64,000 bases of DNA from Streptomyces asoensis (lineage in GTDB: Bacteria > Actinomycetota > Actinomycetes > Streptomycetales > Streptomycetaceae), in contig NZ_CP049838.1 in the NCBI RefSeq assembly GCF_013085465.1, forward strand, positions 4,588,001 through 4,652,000, read 5' to 3'. Every line of letters starts with the position of its first letter. Within the stretch, counting starts at the first letter, position 1. This document shows, piece after piece, positions 15,971 to 24,594 of this stretch. A program made the translations under genes and the position numbers. Below the pieces are notes generated by a model, which was not told the DNA's origin, made no database searches, and saw nothing but the letters and a program-made list of their open reading frames with translations.

Positions 15971-16651
15971 GTGACCGACGCAGACGCCGTCTCCCCCGGC
16001 CCCGTCCCCGATCCCGCCGCCATGCGCAAGCAGTACCGGGCCGAGGGGCTCTCCGAGGCCGGGCTGGCCGCCACGCCCCTGGAGCAGTTCGCCCGCTGGT
16101 TCAAGGACGCGGCCGTCGAGGCCCATCTCTTCGAGCCGAACGCCATGGTCGTCTCCACCGCGGACGCCGAGGGCCGGCCCGGCTCCCGCACGGTGCTGCT
16201 GAAGCACTTCGACGAGCAGGGCTTCGTCTTCTACACCAACTACGACTCCCACAAGGCCCGCGACCTCGCCGAGAACCCGTACGTCTCGCTGCTCTTCCCC
16301 TGGCATCCGATGGCCCGGCAGGTCATCGTGCGGGGCGTGGCGCGGCGCACCGGGCGCGACGAGACCGCCGCGTACTTCCGGACCCGGCCGCACGGCTCGC
16401 AGCTCGGGGCCTGGGCCAGCGCCCAGTCCTCGGTGATCGCCACCCGCGCCGATCTCGACGCCTCCTACGCCGAGCTGGCGGCCCGCTACCCGGAGGGCGA
16501 GCAGGTGCCGGTGCCGCCGCACTGGGGCGGTTTCCGGGTGGCTCCGCAGTCGGTGGAGTTCTGGCAGGGCCGCCTGAACCGGCTGCACGACCGGCTGCGG
16601 TACGTGGCGGAGGCGGACGGGAGCTGGCGGGTGGAGCGGCTCAGCCCCTGA
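15971..16651 (+). CDS. pdxH: Pyridoxamine 5'-phosphate oxidase
   Basis: 226 residues from a GTG; CAAGAT ends six bases upstream, so it is probably leaderless. FMN-dependent oxidation of pyridoxamine/pyridoxine 5'-phosphate to PLP, the last step of B6 synthesis and salvage. Family motifs: [10 protein letters not shown] near the N terminus, [23 protein letters not shown]-binding region, S(H)[24 protein letters not shown], and the C-terminal [16 protein letters not shown] with R-L-H-D-R. The length is typical. Confidence 0.95.
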   Translation: MTDADAVSPGPVPDPAAMRKQYRAEGLSEAGLAATPLEQFARWFKDAAVEAHLFEPNAMVVSTADAEGRPGSRTVLLKHFDEQGFVFYTNYDSHKARDLAENPYVSLLFPWHPMARQVIVRGVARRTGRDETAAYFRTRPHGSQLGAWASAQSSVIATRADLDASYAELAARYPEGEQVPVPPHWGGFRVAPQSVEFWQGRLNRLHDRLRYVAEADGSWRVERLSP

Positions 16652-16674
16652 CCGGACCGTCCCCTCGAGGGCTC

Positions 16675-16790
16675 AGACCTTGCCCGGCAGGAACGCCGTT
16701 CTGTGCCCGTCCAGGAACCGGGACACACGAGCGCGGAACTCCTCGCTGAGCCGGGCCAGTTCCAGAACTCGAAGCCGAGGTGGGCGGTGT
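16675..16790 (-). pseudogene. Short frameshifted remnant of an unidentified gene
   Basis: The minus strand reads LELARLSEEFRARVSRFLDG ending in FLPGKV and a stop, with helix-like, codon-biased composition. The sequence just upstream continues plausibly only after a frame change (TAHLGFEFWNW). No start or domain remains. It is too short to name and might be chance. Confidence 0.2.
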
Positions 16791-16893
16791 CCCCCATACC
16801 CGCACCGTAACTGCGGCCACTGACAGCGGGGTCGGGGCCGCCGGGCAGGGAGGTCGGGCCGTCGGACCGGGGCGGAGGCCGTCGGCGGTGGGT

Positions 16894-17562
16894 TCAGCCG
16901 AGCGTGTCGTCCAGCAGCCCGGCCCACTGCGCCACCACTCGCTCGCGGCGCCCCGCGTCGTCGGTGAGGAGGTTGGCGAGGCCGAGGCCGCGGGCCATGT
17001 CCAGCAGGCCCTGGACGGTCTCGCGGACGCCGGGCGCGGACTCGTCGGCGCCCAGGAGCTCGACGGCTATGCGGTGGCTCTCACGGCCCACGCGGGCCTC
17101 CAGCTCGGTCACGCGCGGGCGCAGCTGCTCCTCGTTGGAGGCGGCCACCCACAGGTGCAGGGCGGCGCGGAAGAGGGGGCCGGTGTAGAGGCCCACGAGG
17201 GCGGTGACGACCGCGCGCCGGTCGCCCGTCGCGCCCTGCGGGAACAGCGCGCGCAACGCGTCCGAGCGCTCCTCGGCGACGTACTCGACGGCCGCGGTGA
17301 AGAGGTCCTCGCGGGTGGGGAAGTGGTGCTGGGCCGCGCCTCGGGAGACGCCCGCGCGTTCGGCGACGACGGAGACCGTGGAGCCCGCCCAGCCGCGTTC
17401 GGCGAGGCAGGCCACGGCGGCCGCCAGGAGCCGCTGCCGGGTGGCCCGGCTGCGGTCCTGCTTGGGCACCCGGTCACCCGGCCCGCGGTCACCCGGGGCA
17501 CGGTCGGCGGGGGTGCGGTCGCCGGGGGTGCGGTCGTCCGGGGTGCGGTCGTCCGTGGTCAC
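16894..17562 (-). CDS. TetR-family repressor at the end of the CoA-carboxylase operon
   Basis: About 222 residues if translation starts at the GTG that overlaps the enoyl-CoA hydratase stop as GTGA; an ATG at 17571 is the alternative. The TetR DNA-binding head is clear (about 35-80: RQRLLAAAVACLAERGWAG, VSVVAERAGVSRGAAQHHF), followed by an all-helical ligand domain. The first 30 residues are five-residue repeats of the type DDRTP/GDRTP, encoded by a 15-bp tandem repeat (17473-17552), unusual for TetR. As last gene of the operon it probably senses a CoA thioester intermediate and represses at the palindrome near 27110. Confidence 0.88.
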   Translation of the reverse strand: MTTDDRTPDDRTPGDRTPADRAPGDRGPGDRVPKQDRSRATRQRLLAAAVACLAERGWAGSTVSVVAERAGVSRGAAQHHFPTREDLFTAAVEYVAEERSDALRALFPQGATGDRRAVVTALVGLYTGPLFRAALHLWVAASNEEQLRPRVTELEARVGRESHRIAVELLGADESAPGVRETVQGLLDMARGLGLANLLTDDAGRRERVVAQWAGLLDDTLG

Positions 17563-18305
17563 AACACCCATGGAGGATCCCGTCGTTCGAGGAAGGCCGT
17601 CATTCCCTCGCGGGCGTCGGGGCCGGCGAACAACGAGGCCGAGAGCCTGGTCATCTCGCCCGCGTCCTCGACGAAGGCCTCCAGCACCTTAGCCGTGAGC
17701 AGCTCCTTCGTCCTGGCCAGGGCCGTGGGTGCGGCCCGGCGCAGGCCGTCGAGGACGGGTGCGAGGGCCTCGTCCAGGTCGCCGTCGCCGGCCGACTGCG
17801 TGACGAGGCCGATCCGGGCCGCCTCGGCCGCGCCGAAGGTCTCGCCGGTGAGGCAGTAGCGGGCGAGGGCGCGCGGGTCGACGCGGGGCAGCAGCGGCAG
17901 CGAGATGACGGCGGGCGCGACCCCGATGCGCACCTCCGTGAACGCGAAGGTCGCCGCCCCCGAGGCGAGCGCGAGGTCGCAGGCGCCGAGCACGCCCAGA
18001 CCGCCCGCCCGCACGTGCCCGGCGACCCGGGCCACCACGGGCTTGCGCAGCTCGAGGATCCGCCGGAGCAGCGCGGGCACCGCGTGGGGCGGCGGGGGGT
18101 CCTTCAGGTCGGCGCCCGCGCTGAAGGTGTTGCCGGTGTGGGTGAGGACGACGGCGCGTACGTCGTCGTCCTTGTCGCAGCTCCCGAGCGCGTCCGTCAG
18201 TTCGCTGACGAGGGCGCGCGAGAGGGCGTTGCGGGTGGTGGGCGAGTCGAGGCTGAGGGTCTCGACTCCTCGGACACGGGTCCGTCCGACCAGGGCGGTC
18301 GTCAT
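17559..18305 (-). CDS. Enoyl-CoA hydratase/isomerase family protein
   Basis: 248 residues; the ATG overlaps the CoA ligase stop (ATGA). Crotonase fold: FSAGADLKDPPPPHAV carries the oxyanion AGADL, then VAGHVRAGGLGVLGACDLAL, where the usual catalytic-glutamate region (typically GGG..L) reads RAGGLGVLGACD. That leaves the first glutamate position uncertain, while the C-terminal sequence runs through ALARYCLTGETFGAAEAARIGLV. It would hydrate an enoyl-CoA produced by the acyl-CoA dehydrogenase of the same operon. Exact substrate unknown. Confidence 0.88.
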   Translation of the reverse strand: MTTALVGRTRVRGVETLSLDSPTTRNALSRALVSELTDALGSCDKDDDVRAVVLTHTGNTFSAGADLKDPPPPHAVPALLRRILELRKPVVARVAGHVRAGGLGVLGACDLALASGAATFAFTEVRIGVAPAVISLPLLPRVDPRALARYCLTGETFGAAEAARIGLVTQSAGDGDLDEALAPVLDGLRRAAPTALARTKELLTAKVLEAFVEDAGEMTRLSASLFAGPDAREGMTAFLERRDPPWVL

Positions 18306-19870
18306 GCACGCTCCCTCAGTTGGCGGCGCAGGATCTTTCCGGAGGCGGCGCGCGGCACGGCGTCGATGAAGGTGACCCGGCGGACGCGCTTGTAGGGGGC
18401 GACCCGCTCGGCGACGTACATCGCGATCTCTCCTTCGGAGAGGTCGGGTGACGTGGGCTGCCGGACCACGTACGCGTGCGGGACCTCGTTGCCGTCGTCG
18501 TTGTAGACGCCGATGACGGCCGCGTCCGCTATGCCGGGGTGGGTGAGCAGGAGGGCCTCGAGTTCGGCGGGGGCCACCTGGAAGCCCTTGTACTTGATCA
18601 GTTCCTTGACCCGGTCGACGACGAACAGCCAGCCGTCCGCGTCGACCCGCCCGACGTCGCCGGTGTGCAGCCAGCCGTCGCCGTCGATCATGTCGGCGGT
18701 GGCGTCGGGGCGCCCCAGGTAGCCCTTCATGATCTGCGGCCCCCGGATGAGGATCTCGCCGGCCTCGCCGGCCTCCAGGTCCTTGTCGGGGTCGTCGAGG
18801 GAGACGATCCGCATCTCGGTGCCGGCGATGAGCTTGCCGACGGTGCCGGCGGGGGCGTCCCGCATGGCGTCGAGCGGGACGACATGGGTGCCCGGGGAGA
18901 GTTCCGTCATGCCGTAGGCCTGGCCGACCGGGGGCAGGTTCAGGCGCCCGGAGCAGGCGGCGGCGAGGTCGGCGTCCAGGGGTGCGGCCGCGCTGACGAC
19001 GTACCGCAGGGACGACAGGTCGTACCGGGTGACCGCCGGGTGCTTGGCGAGGGCGAGGACGATCGGCGGGGCCACGTACAGGCCGGTGATGCGGTGGTTC
19101 TGGATGGCCGCGAGGAAGCTCTCCAGGTCGAAGCGGGGCAGCACCACCACGGTGGCGCCCTGCCGCAGGGGCGCGTTCATCAGGGCGGTCAGGCCGTAGA
19201 TGTGGAAGAAGGGCAGCACGGCGAGGATGCGGTCGCCGGGGCCCGCGGACATCGCCGACCGGAGCTGGGCGAGGTTGGTGGCGATCTGCCGGTGGGTGAG
19301 CATCACGCCCTTGGGGACGCCGGTGGTGCCGGAGGAGTACGGCAGGACCGCCACGTCTTCCACCGGGTCGATGTCCACCTGCGGTTCCGGGGCGGCCGAG
19401 GCGAGCATGTCGACGAGCGAGCGGTGCCCGGCGGCGGTGTCGCAGACGAAGATCTCCTCGACGCCGCCCGCGAGTTCGGCCGCCCGCCGGGCCGTCTGGA
19501 GCAGTGGGGAGACGGTGACGATCCAGCGGGCGGCGGAGTCGTCGAGCTGTTTGGCGAACTCCTCGGCGGTGGCGAGGGGGTGCACGGTGGTGACCGTGGC
19601 ACCCGCGCGCGTGGCCGCGTAGAAGGCGAGCGGGAAGGCGACGGTGTTGGGGCTGTGCAGGGCCAGTACGTCGCCCTTGCCGACGCCGGCCTCGGCGAGC
19701 GCGGCGGCGAGCCGCCGGTGGAACCGGTCCACCTGGTCGTAGGTGAGCGTGGTGCCGTCCGTGCCGTCGACGAGCGCCGGCAGTTCGCCGAACTCGGCGG
19801 CGCGGCCCAGCACGGCCTCGTGGATGGGGAGTTCTACGGGCGGGACGTCTGCGAACTCGCTGCGGAACAC
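18302..19870 (-). CDS. Cinnamate/4-coumarate:CoA ligase (ANL superfamily)
   Basis: 522 residues, GTG start with AGGAGGAACC before it. Adenylation box I SSGTTGVPKG (179-188), GQAYGMTE box, the GWLHTGDVG hinge region and catalytic lysine K512 in ASGKILRR are present. Length and sequence agree with the characterised S. coelicolor cinnamate:CoA ligase (SCO4383), including Ala at position 294, the residue known from that enzyme to shape the acyl pocket. It makes the acyl-CoA from an aromatic or similar acid. Its place between acyl-CoA dehydrogenase and enoyl-CoA hydratase fits a degradative role, though the true substrate is open. Confidence 0.9.
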   Translation of the reverse strand: MFRSEFADVPPVELPIHEAVLGRAAEFGELPALVDGTDGTTLTYDQVDRFHRRLAAALAEAGVGKGDVLALHSPNTVAFPLAFYAATRAGATVTTVHPLATAEEFAKQLDDSAARWIVTVSPLLQTARRAAELAGGVEEIFVCDTAAGHRSLVDMLASAAPEPQVDIDPVEDVAVLPYSSGTTGVPKGVMLTHRQIATNLAQLRSAMSAGPGDRILAVLPFFHIYGLTALMNAPLRQGATVVVLPRFDLESFLAAIQNHRITGLYVAPPIVLALAKHPAVTRYDLSSLRYVVSAAAPLDADLAAACSGRLNLPPVGQAYGMTELSPGTHVVPLDAMRDAPAGTVGKLIAGTEMRIVSLDDPDKDLEAGEAGEILIRGPQIMKGYLGRPDATADMIDGDGWLHTGDVGRVDADGWLFVVDRVKELIKYKGFQVAPAELEALLLTHPGIADAAVIGVYNDDGNEVPHAYVVRQPTSPDLSEGEIAMYVAERVAPYKRVRRVTFIDAVPRAASGKILRRQLRERA

Positions 19871-19912
19871 GGTTCCTCCTCGCGCGCCGGACGCGACGGT
19901 TGCCGGCTGCGG

Positions 19913-21058
19913 TCAGTACGACTTGGGCAGACCCAGGGTCTGGTGGGAGACGTAGTTGAGAATCATCTCCCGGCTCACCGGGGCGATACGAGCCACCCGG
20001 GAGGCGGTTATCAGCGAGGCGAGGCCGAACTCGCGCGTGAGGCCGTTACCACCGAGGGTGTGCACGGACTGGTCGACCGCCTTCACACAGGCCTCGCCGG
20101 CGGCGTACTTGGCCATGTTGGCGGCCTCACCCGCGCCCGAGTCGTCCCCCGCGTCGTACAGCTGGGCCGCCTTCTGCATCATCAGGCGGGCCAGTTCGAG
20201 GTCGATGTGGGCCTGCGCGAGGGGGTGCGCGATGGCCTGGTGGGCGCCGATCGGGCTCTTCCAGACGGTGCGGTCGCGCGCGTACGCGATCGCCTTGGAG
20301 AGCGCGTGGCGGCCCATGCCGATCGCGAAGGCCGCCGTCATGATGCGCTCGGGGTTGAGTCCGGCGAAGAGCTGGAGCAGACCCGCGTCCTCGTCGCCGA
20401 CGAGCGCCTCCGCCGGGAGCCGCACATCGTCCAGCACGAGCTCGAACTGCTTCTCCACGCTGTTCAGTTCCATGTCGATGCGGCGGCGGGAGAAGCCTTC
20501 GGCGTCGCGCGGGACGATGAACAGGCAGGGCTTGAGGCTGCCGGTGCGGGCGTCCTCGGTGCGGCCGACGATCAGAGTGGCGTCGGCGATGTCGACGCCG
20601 GAGACGAAGACCTTGCGGCCGGTCAGCAGCCAGTCGCCGCTCGCGGGGTCGCGGCGGGCGGTGGTGGTGATGCGATGGCTGTTGGAGCCGGCGTCGGGTT
20701 CGGTGATGCCGAAGGCCATGAGGCGGCTGCCGTCGGCCAGGGCGGGCAGCCACTCCCGCTTCTGGGCCTCGGTGCCGAAGCGGGCGATGACCGTGCCGCA
20801 GATCGCCGGGGAGACGATCATCATCAGGAGCGGGGCTCCCGCGGCGCCGAGCTCTTCGAGGACCAGGGAGAGCTCGGTGATGCCGCCGCCTCCGCCGCCG
20901 TACGCCTCCGGCAGGTTGACGCCGATGTAGCCGAGCTCGGCGGCTTCCTGCCAGAGGCCGCTCTTCTCGGAGTCGGAGTCGTGGGCGTGGCTCTTGGCGA
21001 AGGACGAGACGGCCGCGCGGAGTGCCTTGTGCTCGTCGGATTCGATCAGCGTGCTCAA
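19913..21058 (-). CDS. Acyl-CoA dehydrogenase
   Basis: 381 residues. I choose the TTG at 21058 because GAAGGAG lies five bases upstream; upstream in-frame codons have no ribosome site. FAD-dependent alpha,beta-dehydrogenation of an acyl-CoA. Visible: LMAFGITEPDAGSNS (flavin/substrate loop), TGRKVFVSGVD, RIMTAAFAIGMGRHAL, HTLGGNGLTREFGLASL. The C-terminal segment reads RIAPVSREMILNYV where many family members have the YEGT catalytic glutamate, so the base is not obvious. It is preceded by a 78-bp gap holding a dispersed repeat. Confidence 0.9.
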   Translation of the reverse strand: MSTLIESDEHKALRAAVSSFAKSHAHDSDSEKSGLWQEAAELGYIGVNLPEAYGGGGGGITELSLVLEELGAAGAPLLMMIVSPAICGTVIARFGTEAQKREWLPALADGSRLMAFGITEPDAGSNSHRITTTARRDPASGDWLLTGRKVFVSGVDIADATLIVGRTEDARTGSLKPCLFIVPRDAEGFSRRRIDMELNSVEKQFELVLDDVRLPAEALVGDEDAGLLQLFAGLNPERIMTAAFAIGMGRHALSKAIAYARDRTVWKSPIGAHQAIAHPLAQAHIDLELARLMMQKAAQLYDAGDDSGAGEAANMAKYAAGEACVKAVDQSVHTLGGNGLTREFGLASLITASRVARIAPVSREMILNYVSHQTLGLPKSY

Positions 21059-21076
21059 TGTGACTCCTTCGTCTGC

Positions 21077-21136
21077 GGGTTCGTCGTGGCTGTTCGCGCC
21101 CACGCGGGGCGCCGCATGGTGTGACGCCCCGCGCCC
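21077..21136. repeat. Dispersed intergenic repeat (copy 2)
   Basis: Repeats the TTCGTCGTGGYTGTTCGCGC block of 4814-4836 and a CCCCGCGCCCCT core. It sits inside the operon between the biotin carboxylase stop and the acyl-CoA dehydrogenase start, so it would be transcribed. Confidence 0.55.
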
Positions 21137-22990
21137 CTAGGGCGCGTTTCCCTCGACGACGGCCAGAAGGGTGCCGAGCTCCACCTGCTGTCCTGTCGTC
21201 ACCGGCAACGCCGTCACCGTCCCCTCCACCGGGGCCGAAATGACGTGTTGCATCTTCATCGCTTCGAGCCACAGCAGCGGTTCACCGGCCCGGACACTCG
21301 ATCCGGTGATGAGACCGTCCGCGAGCTTGACGACCGTGCCGGGCATCGGCGCGAGCAGCGAGCCGGGGGCGTGCTGGGCCTCCGGGTCGGGGAAGCGGGG
21401 CAGCGCGGTGAGGGTGGCGCCGTCGACGTGGACGCGGTCGCCGTAGCGGGCGACCTCGAAGCGGCGCCGTACGCCGTCGATCTCCAGGACGACCAGGCCG
21501 GGGTCGGCGTGCACCACCTGCACCCCCTCGGCCGTGAGGCCGGTCCGGGTGTGGCGGTAGCGGACCTCCGTCTCCTCGCCCGCCGCCGCGTACCGCTTCG
21601 TCTGCGGCTGGGACGGCAGGTTGCGCCAGCCGCCCAGCGGCGAGCGGGTGCGCGCGTCCGCGAGGGCGGCGGCCAGCGGGGCGTACGGATCGGGCTCCGC
21701 GACGGTGAGGTCACCGAGGTGCCGGTCGTAGAAGCCGGTGTCCATGCGGGCGGAGGTGAACTCCGCGTGCCGCAGGGATCGGACCAGCAGGTCGCGGTTG
21801 GTGACCGGGCCGTGCAGGACCGTGCGTTCCAGGGCGCCCGCGAGCTTGCGGATCGCCTCCGCGCGCGTGGGGGCGTGGGCGACGACCTTGGCGAGCATGG
21901 GGTCGTAGTGGACGCCGATGTCGTCCCCGTCGCCGAAGCCGGTGTCCAGGCGGACGCCCTCGGGGACGGTCAGGCGGTGCAGGGTGCCGGTCTGCGGGGT
22001 CCAGTTGTTCGCCGGGTCCTCGGCGTAGAGACGGGCCTCGACGGCGTGACCACGCGCGCGTGGCGGCTCGGGGTCCAGGGCGGCGCCCTCCGCGACCCGG
22101 ATCTGCTCGGCCACCAGGTCGAGGCCGAAGACGGCCTCCGTGACGGGGTGTTCGACCTGGAGGCGGGTGTTCATCTCCAGGAAGTGCGCGCGGCCGTCGG
22201 CGACGAGGAACTCGACGGTGCCGGCGCCGACGTACGAGACGGCCCGCGCGGCGCGCACGGCCAGCGCGCGCAGTTCCTGCGCCGTCCGCTCGGACAGGCC
22301 CGGCGCCGGCGCCTCCTCGATCACCTTCTGGTGGCGCCGCTGGAGGGAGCAGTCGCGGGTGCCGAGCGCCCACACCGTGCCGTGCGTGTCGGCGAGGATC
22401 TGCACCTCGACATGGCGGCCGTTCTCGACGTACGGCTCGACGAACACCTCGCCGTCGCCGAACGCGCTCGCGGCCTCGGCGCGGGCGCCCTCCAGCGCGG
22501 CGCCCAGCTCCGCCAGGCGGCGCACGATGCGCATGCCGCGCCCGCCACCGCCCGCGGCCGCCTTCACCAGCACCGGCAGATCGGCCTCCGTCACCTCGTC
22601 CGAGGCGAGCGGGGCGAGCCCCATGAGCTGTTTGGCGCGTGTCTTGGACGCCATCGCCTCGATCGCCTCGGGCGGCGGCCCGATCCAGACGAGGCCCGCG
22701 TCCAGGACGGCGCGCGCGAAGTCGGCGTTCTCGGAGAGGAAGCCGTAGCCGGGGTGCACGGCGTCCGCGCCCGCGCTGACGGCGGCCTTCACCACGAGGT
22801 CGGCACGCAGGTAGGTGTCCGCGGGCGCGCTGCCCGGCAGCCGTACGGCCGCGTCGGCCACGCGCGCGTGGAGGGCGTCGGCGTCGGCGTCCGAGTGCAC
22901 GGCGACGGTGCGGATGCCCGCCTCGCGGCAGGTGCGGAAGACGCGGCAGGCGATCTCGCCGCGGTTGGCCACCAGAACGGAAGTAATCAT
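21137..22990 (-). CDS. Acyl-CoA carboxylase alpha subunit (biotin carboxylase plus biotin carrier)
   Basis: 617 residues. N-terminal biotin carboxylase (VLVANRGEIACRVFRTCREAG; ATP-grasp glycine loop KAAAGGGGRGMR; EMNTRLQVEHPVTE) and a C-terminal biotinyl domain with the EAMKM motif (biotin lysine about K579). It carboxylates the biotin that the adjacent carboxyltransferase uses on an acyl-CoA such as 3-methylcrotonyl- or geranyl-CoA. It starts 5 bp after the carboxyltransferase stop. It is longer than plain biotin carboxylases because of the BT/BCCP region, typical of MCC/GCC/PCC alpha chains. Confidence 0.93.
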   Translation of the reverse strand: MITSVLVANRGEIACRVFRTCREAGIRTVAVHSDADADALHARVADAAVRLPGSAPADTYLRADLVVKAAVSAGADAVHPGYGFLSENADFARAVLDAGLVWIGPPPEAIEAMASKTRAKQLMGLAPLASDEVTEADLPVLVKAAAGGGGRGMRIVRRLAELGAALEGARAEAASAFGDGEVFVEPYVENGRHVEVQILADTHGTVWALGTRDCSLQRRHQKVIEEAPAPGLSERTAQELRALAVRAARAVSYVGAGTVEFLVADGRAHFLEMNTRLQVEHPVTEAVFGLDLVAEQIRVAEGAALDPEPPRARGHAVEARLYAEDPANNWTPQTGTLHRLTVPEGVRLDTGFGDGDDIGVHYDPMLAKVVAHAPTRAEAIRKLAGALERTVLHGPVTNRDLLVRSLRHAEFTSARMDTGFYDRHLGDLTVAEPDPYAPLAAALADARTRSPLGGWRNLPSQPQTKRYAAAGEETEVRYRHTRTGLTAEGVQVVHADPGLVVLEIDGVRRRFEVARYGDRVHVDGATLTALPRFPDPEAQHAPGSLLAPMPGTVVKLADGLITGSSVRAGEPLLWLEAMKMQHVISAPVEGTVTALPVTTGQQVELGTLLAVVEGNAP

Positions 22991-22995
22991 GAGCC

Positions 22996-24594
22996 TCACA
23001 TCCGGAAGACGCCGAAGCCGCCCCGCGCTCCCTCGAAGGGCGCGGTGTGGACGGCCGACAGGCACAGGCCGAGAACGGTGCGGGTGTCGCGCGGGTCGAT
23101 GACACCGTCGTCGTACAGCCGCCCGGACAGGAACATCGGCAGCGACTCGGACTCGATCTGCTGCTCCACCATGGCGCGCAGGGCGGCGTCCGCGTCGTCG
23201 TCGTAGGGCTGCCCCTTCGCGGCGGCCGACTGCCGGGCGACGATGGACAGGACCCCGGCGAGCTGCTGCGGGCCCATCACCGCCGACTTGGCGCTCGGCC
23301 AGGCGAAGAGGAACCGGGGGTCGTAGGCGCGCCCGCACATGCCGTAGTGGCCGGCCCCGTACGAGGCGCCCATGAGGACGGACAGGTGCGGGACCTTCGA
23401 GTTGGCGACCGCGTTGATCATCATCGCGCCGTGTTTGATGATGCCGCCCTGCTCGTACTCCCTGCCGACCATGTAGCCGGTGGTGTTGTGCAGGAAGAGG
23501 AGCGGGATGTCGCGCTGGTTGGCGAGCTGGATGAACTGTGCGGCCTTCTGGGACTCCGCGCTGAAGAGCACGCCCTGGGCGTTGGCCAGGATCCCGACCG
23601 GGTAGCCGTGCAGGGTCGCCCAGCCGGTGACGAGGCTCGTCCCGTAGAGGGGCTTGAACTCGTCGAAGTCGGAGGCGTCGACGAGCCGGGCGATCACCTC
23701 GCGCGGGTCGAAGGGGGTGCGCAGGTCCCCGGGGACGATGCCCAGGAGTTCGTCCTCGTCATACTTGGGAGGGACGGCCGGGCCCGGATCCCGGTAGGCC
23801 TTGCGGTGGTTGAGGCGGGCCACCACGCGGCGCGCCTGCCGCAGCGCGTCCCGCTCGTCGACGGCGAAGTGGTCGGCGAGGCCGGACACGCGCGCGTGCA
23901 TCTCCGCACCGCCCAGCGACTCGTCGTCGCTCTCCTCGCCGGTCGCCATCTTCACCAGGGGCGGCCCGCCGAGGAACACCTTCGCGCGCTCCTTGACCAT
24001 GATCGCGTGGTCGGACATGCCGGGGATGTACGCGCCGCCGGCGGTCGAGTTCCCGAAGACTACGGCGACGGTCGGGATGCCGGCGGCGGAGAGCCGGGTC
24101 AGGTCACGGAAGACGGCCCCGCCCGGGATGAAGATCTCCTTCTGCGACGGCAGGTCGGCCCCGCCCGACTCCACCAGGCTGATGCAGGGCAGCCGGTTGG
24201 CGAGGGCGATGTCGTTGGCGCGCAGGGCCTTCTTCAGGGACCAGGGGTTGCTGGCGCCCCCGCGCACGGTCGGATCGTTGGCGGTGATCAGGCACTCCAC
24301 GCCCTCGACGACCCCGATGCCGGTGACGAGGGAGGCGCCCACCGTGTAGTCGCTGCCCCAGGCGGCCAGCGGCGACAGTTCCAGGAACGGCGTGTCGGGG
24401 TCGAGGAGCAGCTCGATGCGCTCACGGGCGAGGAGCTTGCCGCGGCCACGGTGCCGGGCGACGTACTTCTCCCCTCCCCCCGCCAGCGCCTTCGCGTGCT
24501 CGGTGTCGAGGTCGGCGAGCTTGGCGAGCATGGCCTCGCGGTGCGCGCGGTAGTCGGGGCCCTGGGTGTCCAGGGCGGACGTGAGAGCCGTCAC
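22996..24594 (-). CDS. Acyl-CoA carboxylase beta subunit (carboxyltransferase)
   Basis: 532 residues from a GTG that overlaps the previous stop (GTGA). Both halves of the carboxyltransferase fold are present: N-terminal RGKLLARERIELLLDPDTPF and SLVESGGADLPSQ; C-terminal ANAQGVLFSAESQKAAQFIQ, FLHNTTGYMVGREYEQGG and GMCGRAYDPRFLFAWPSAK. The GREYEQGG and Gly-Arg-Ala-Tyr motifs are those of methylcrotonyl/geranyl-CoA carboxylases rather than the propionyl-CoA type (FITGP). Together with the AtuA-like neighbour this favours a branched or terpenoid acyl-CoA substrate (inference). Confidence 0.92.
   Translation of the reverse strand: MTALTSALDTQGPDYRAHREAMLAKLADLDTEHAKALAGGGEKYVARHRGRGKLLARERIELLLDPDTPFLELSPLAAWGSDYTVGASLVTGIGVVEGVECLITANDPTVRGGASNPWSLKKALRANDIALANRLPCISLVESGGADLPSQKEIFIPGGAVFRDLTRLSAAGIPTVAVVFGNSTAGGAYIPGMSDHAIMVKERAKVFLGGPPLVKMATGEESDDESLGGAEMHARVSGLADHFAVDERDALRQARRVVARLNHRKAYRDPGPAVPPKYDEDELLGIVPGDLRTPFDPREVIARLVDASDFDEFKPLYGTSLVTGWATLHGYPVGILANAQGVLFSAESQKAAQFIQLANQRDIPLLFLHNTTGYMVGREYEQGGIIKHGAMMINAVANSKVPHLSVLMGASYGAGHYGMCGRAYDPRFLFAWPSAKSAVMGPQQLAGVLSIVARQSAAAKGQPYDDDADAALRAMVEQQIESESLPMFLSGRLYDDGVIDPRDTRTVLGLCLSAVHTAPFEGARGGFGVFRM

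Noticed and set aside
18476..21124. 882-codon plus-strand frame across the CoA ligase and dehydrogenase
   Set aside because: Antisense to two well conserved enzymes; composition of a GC-rich complement frame.
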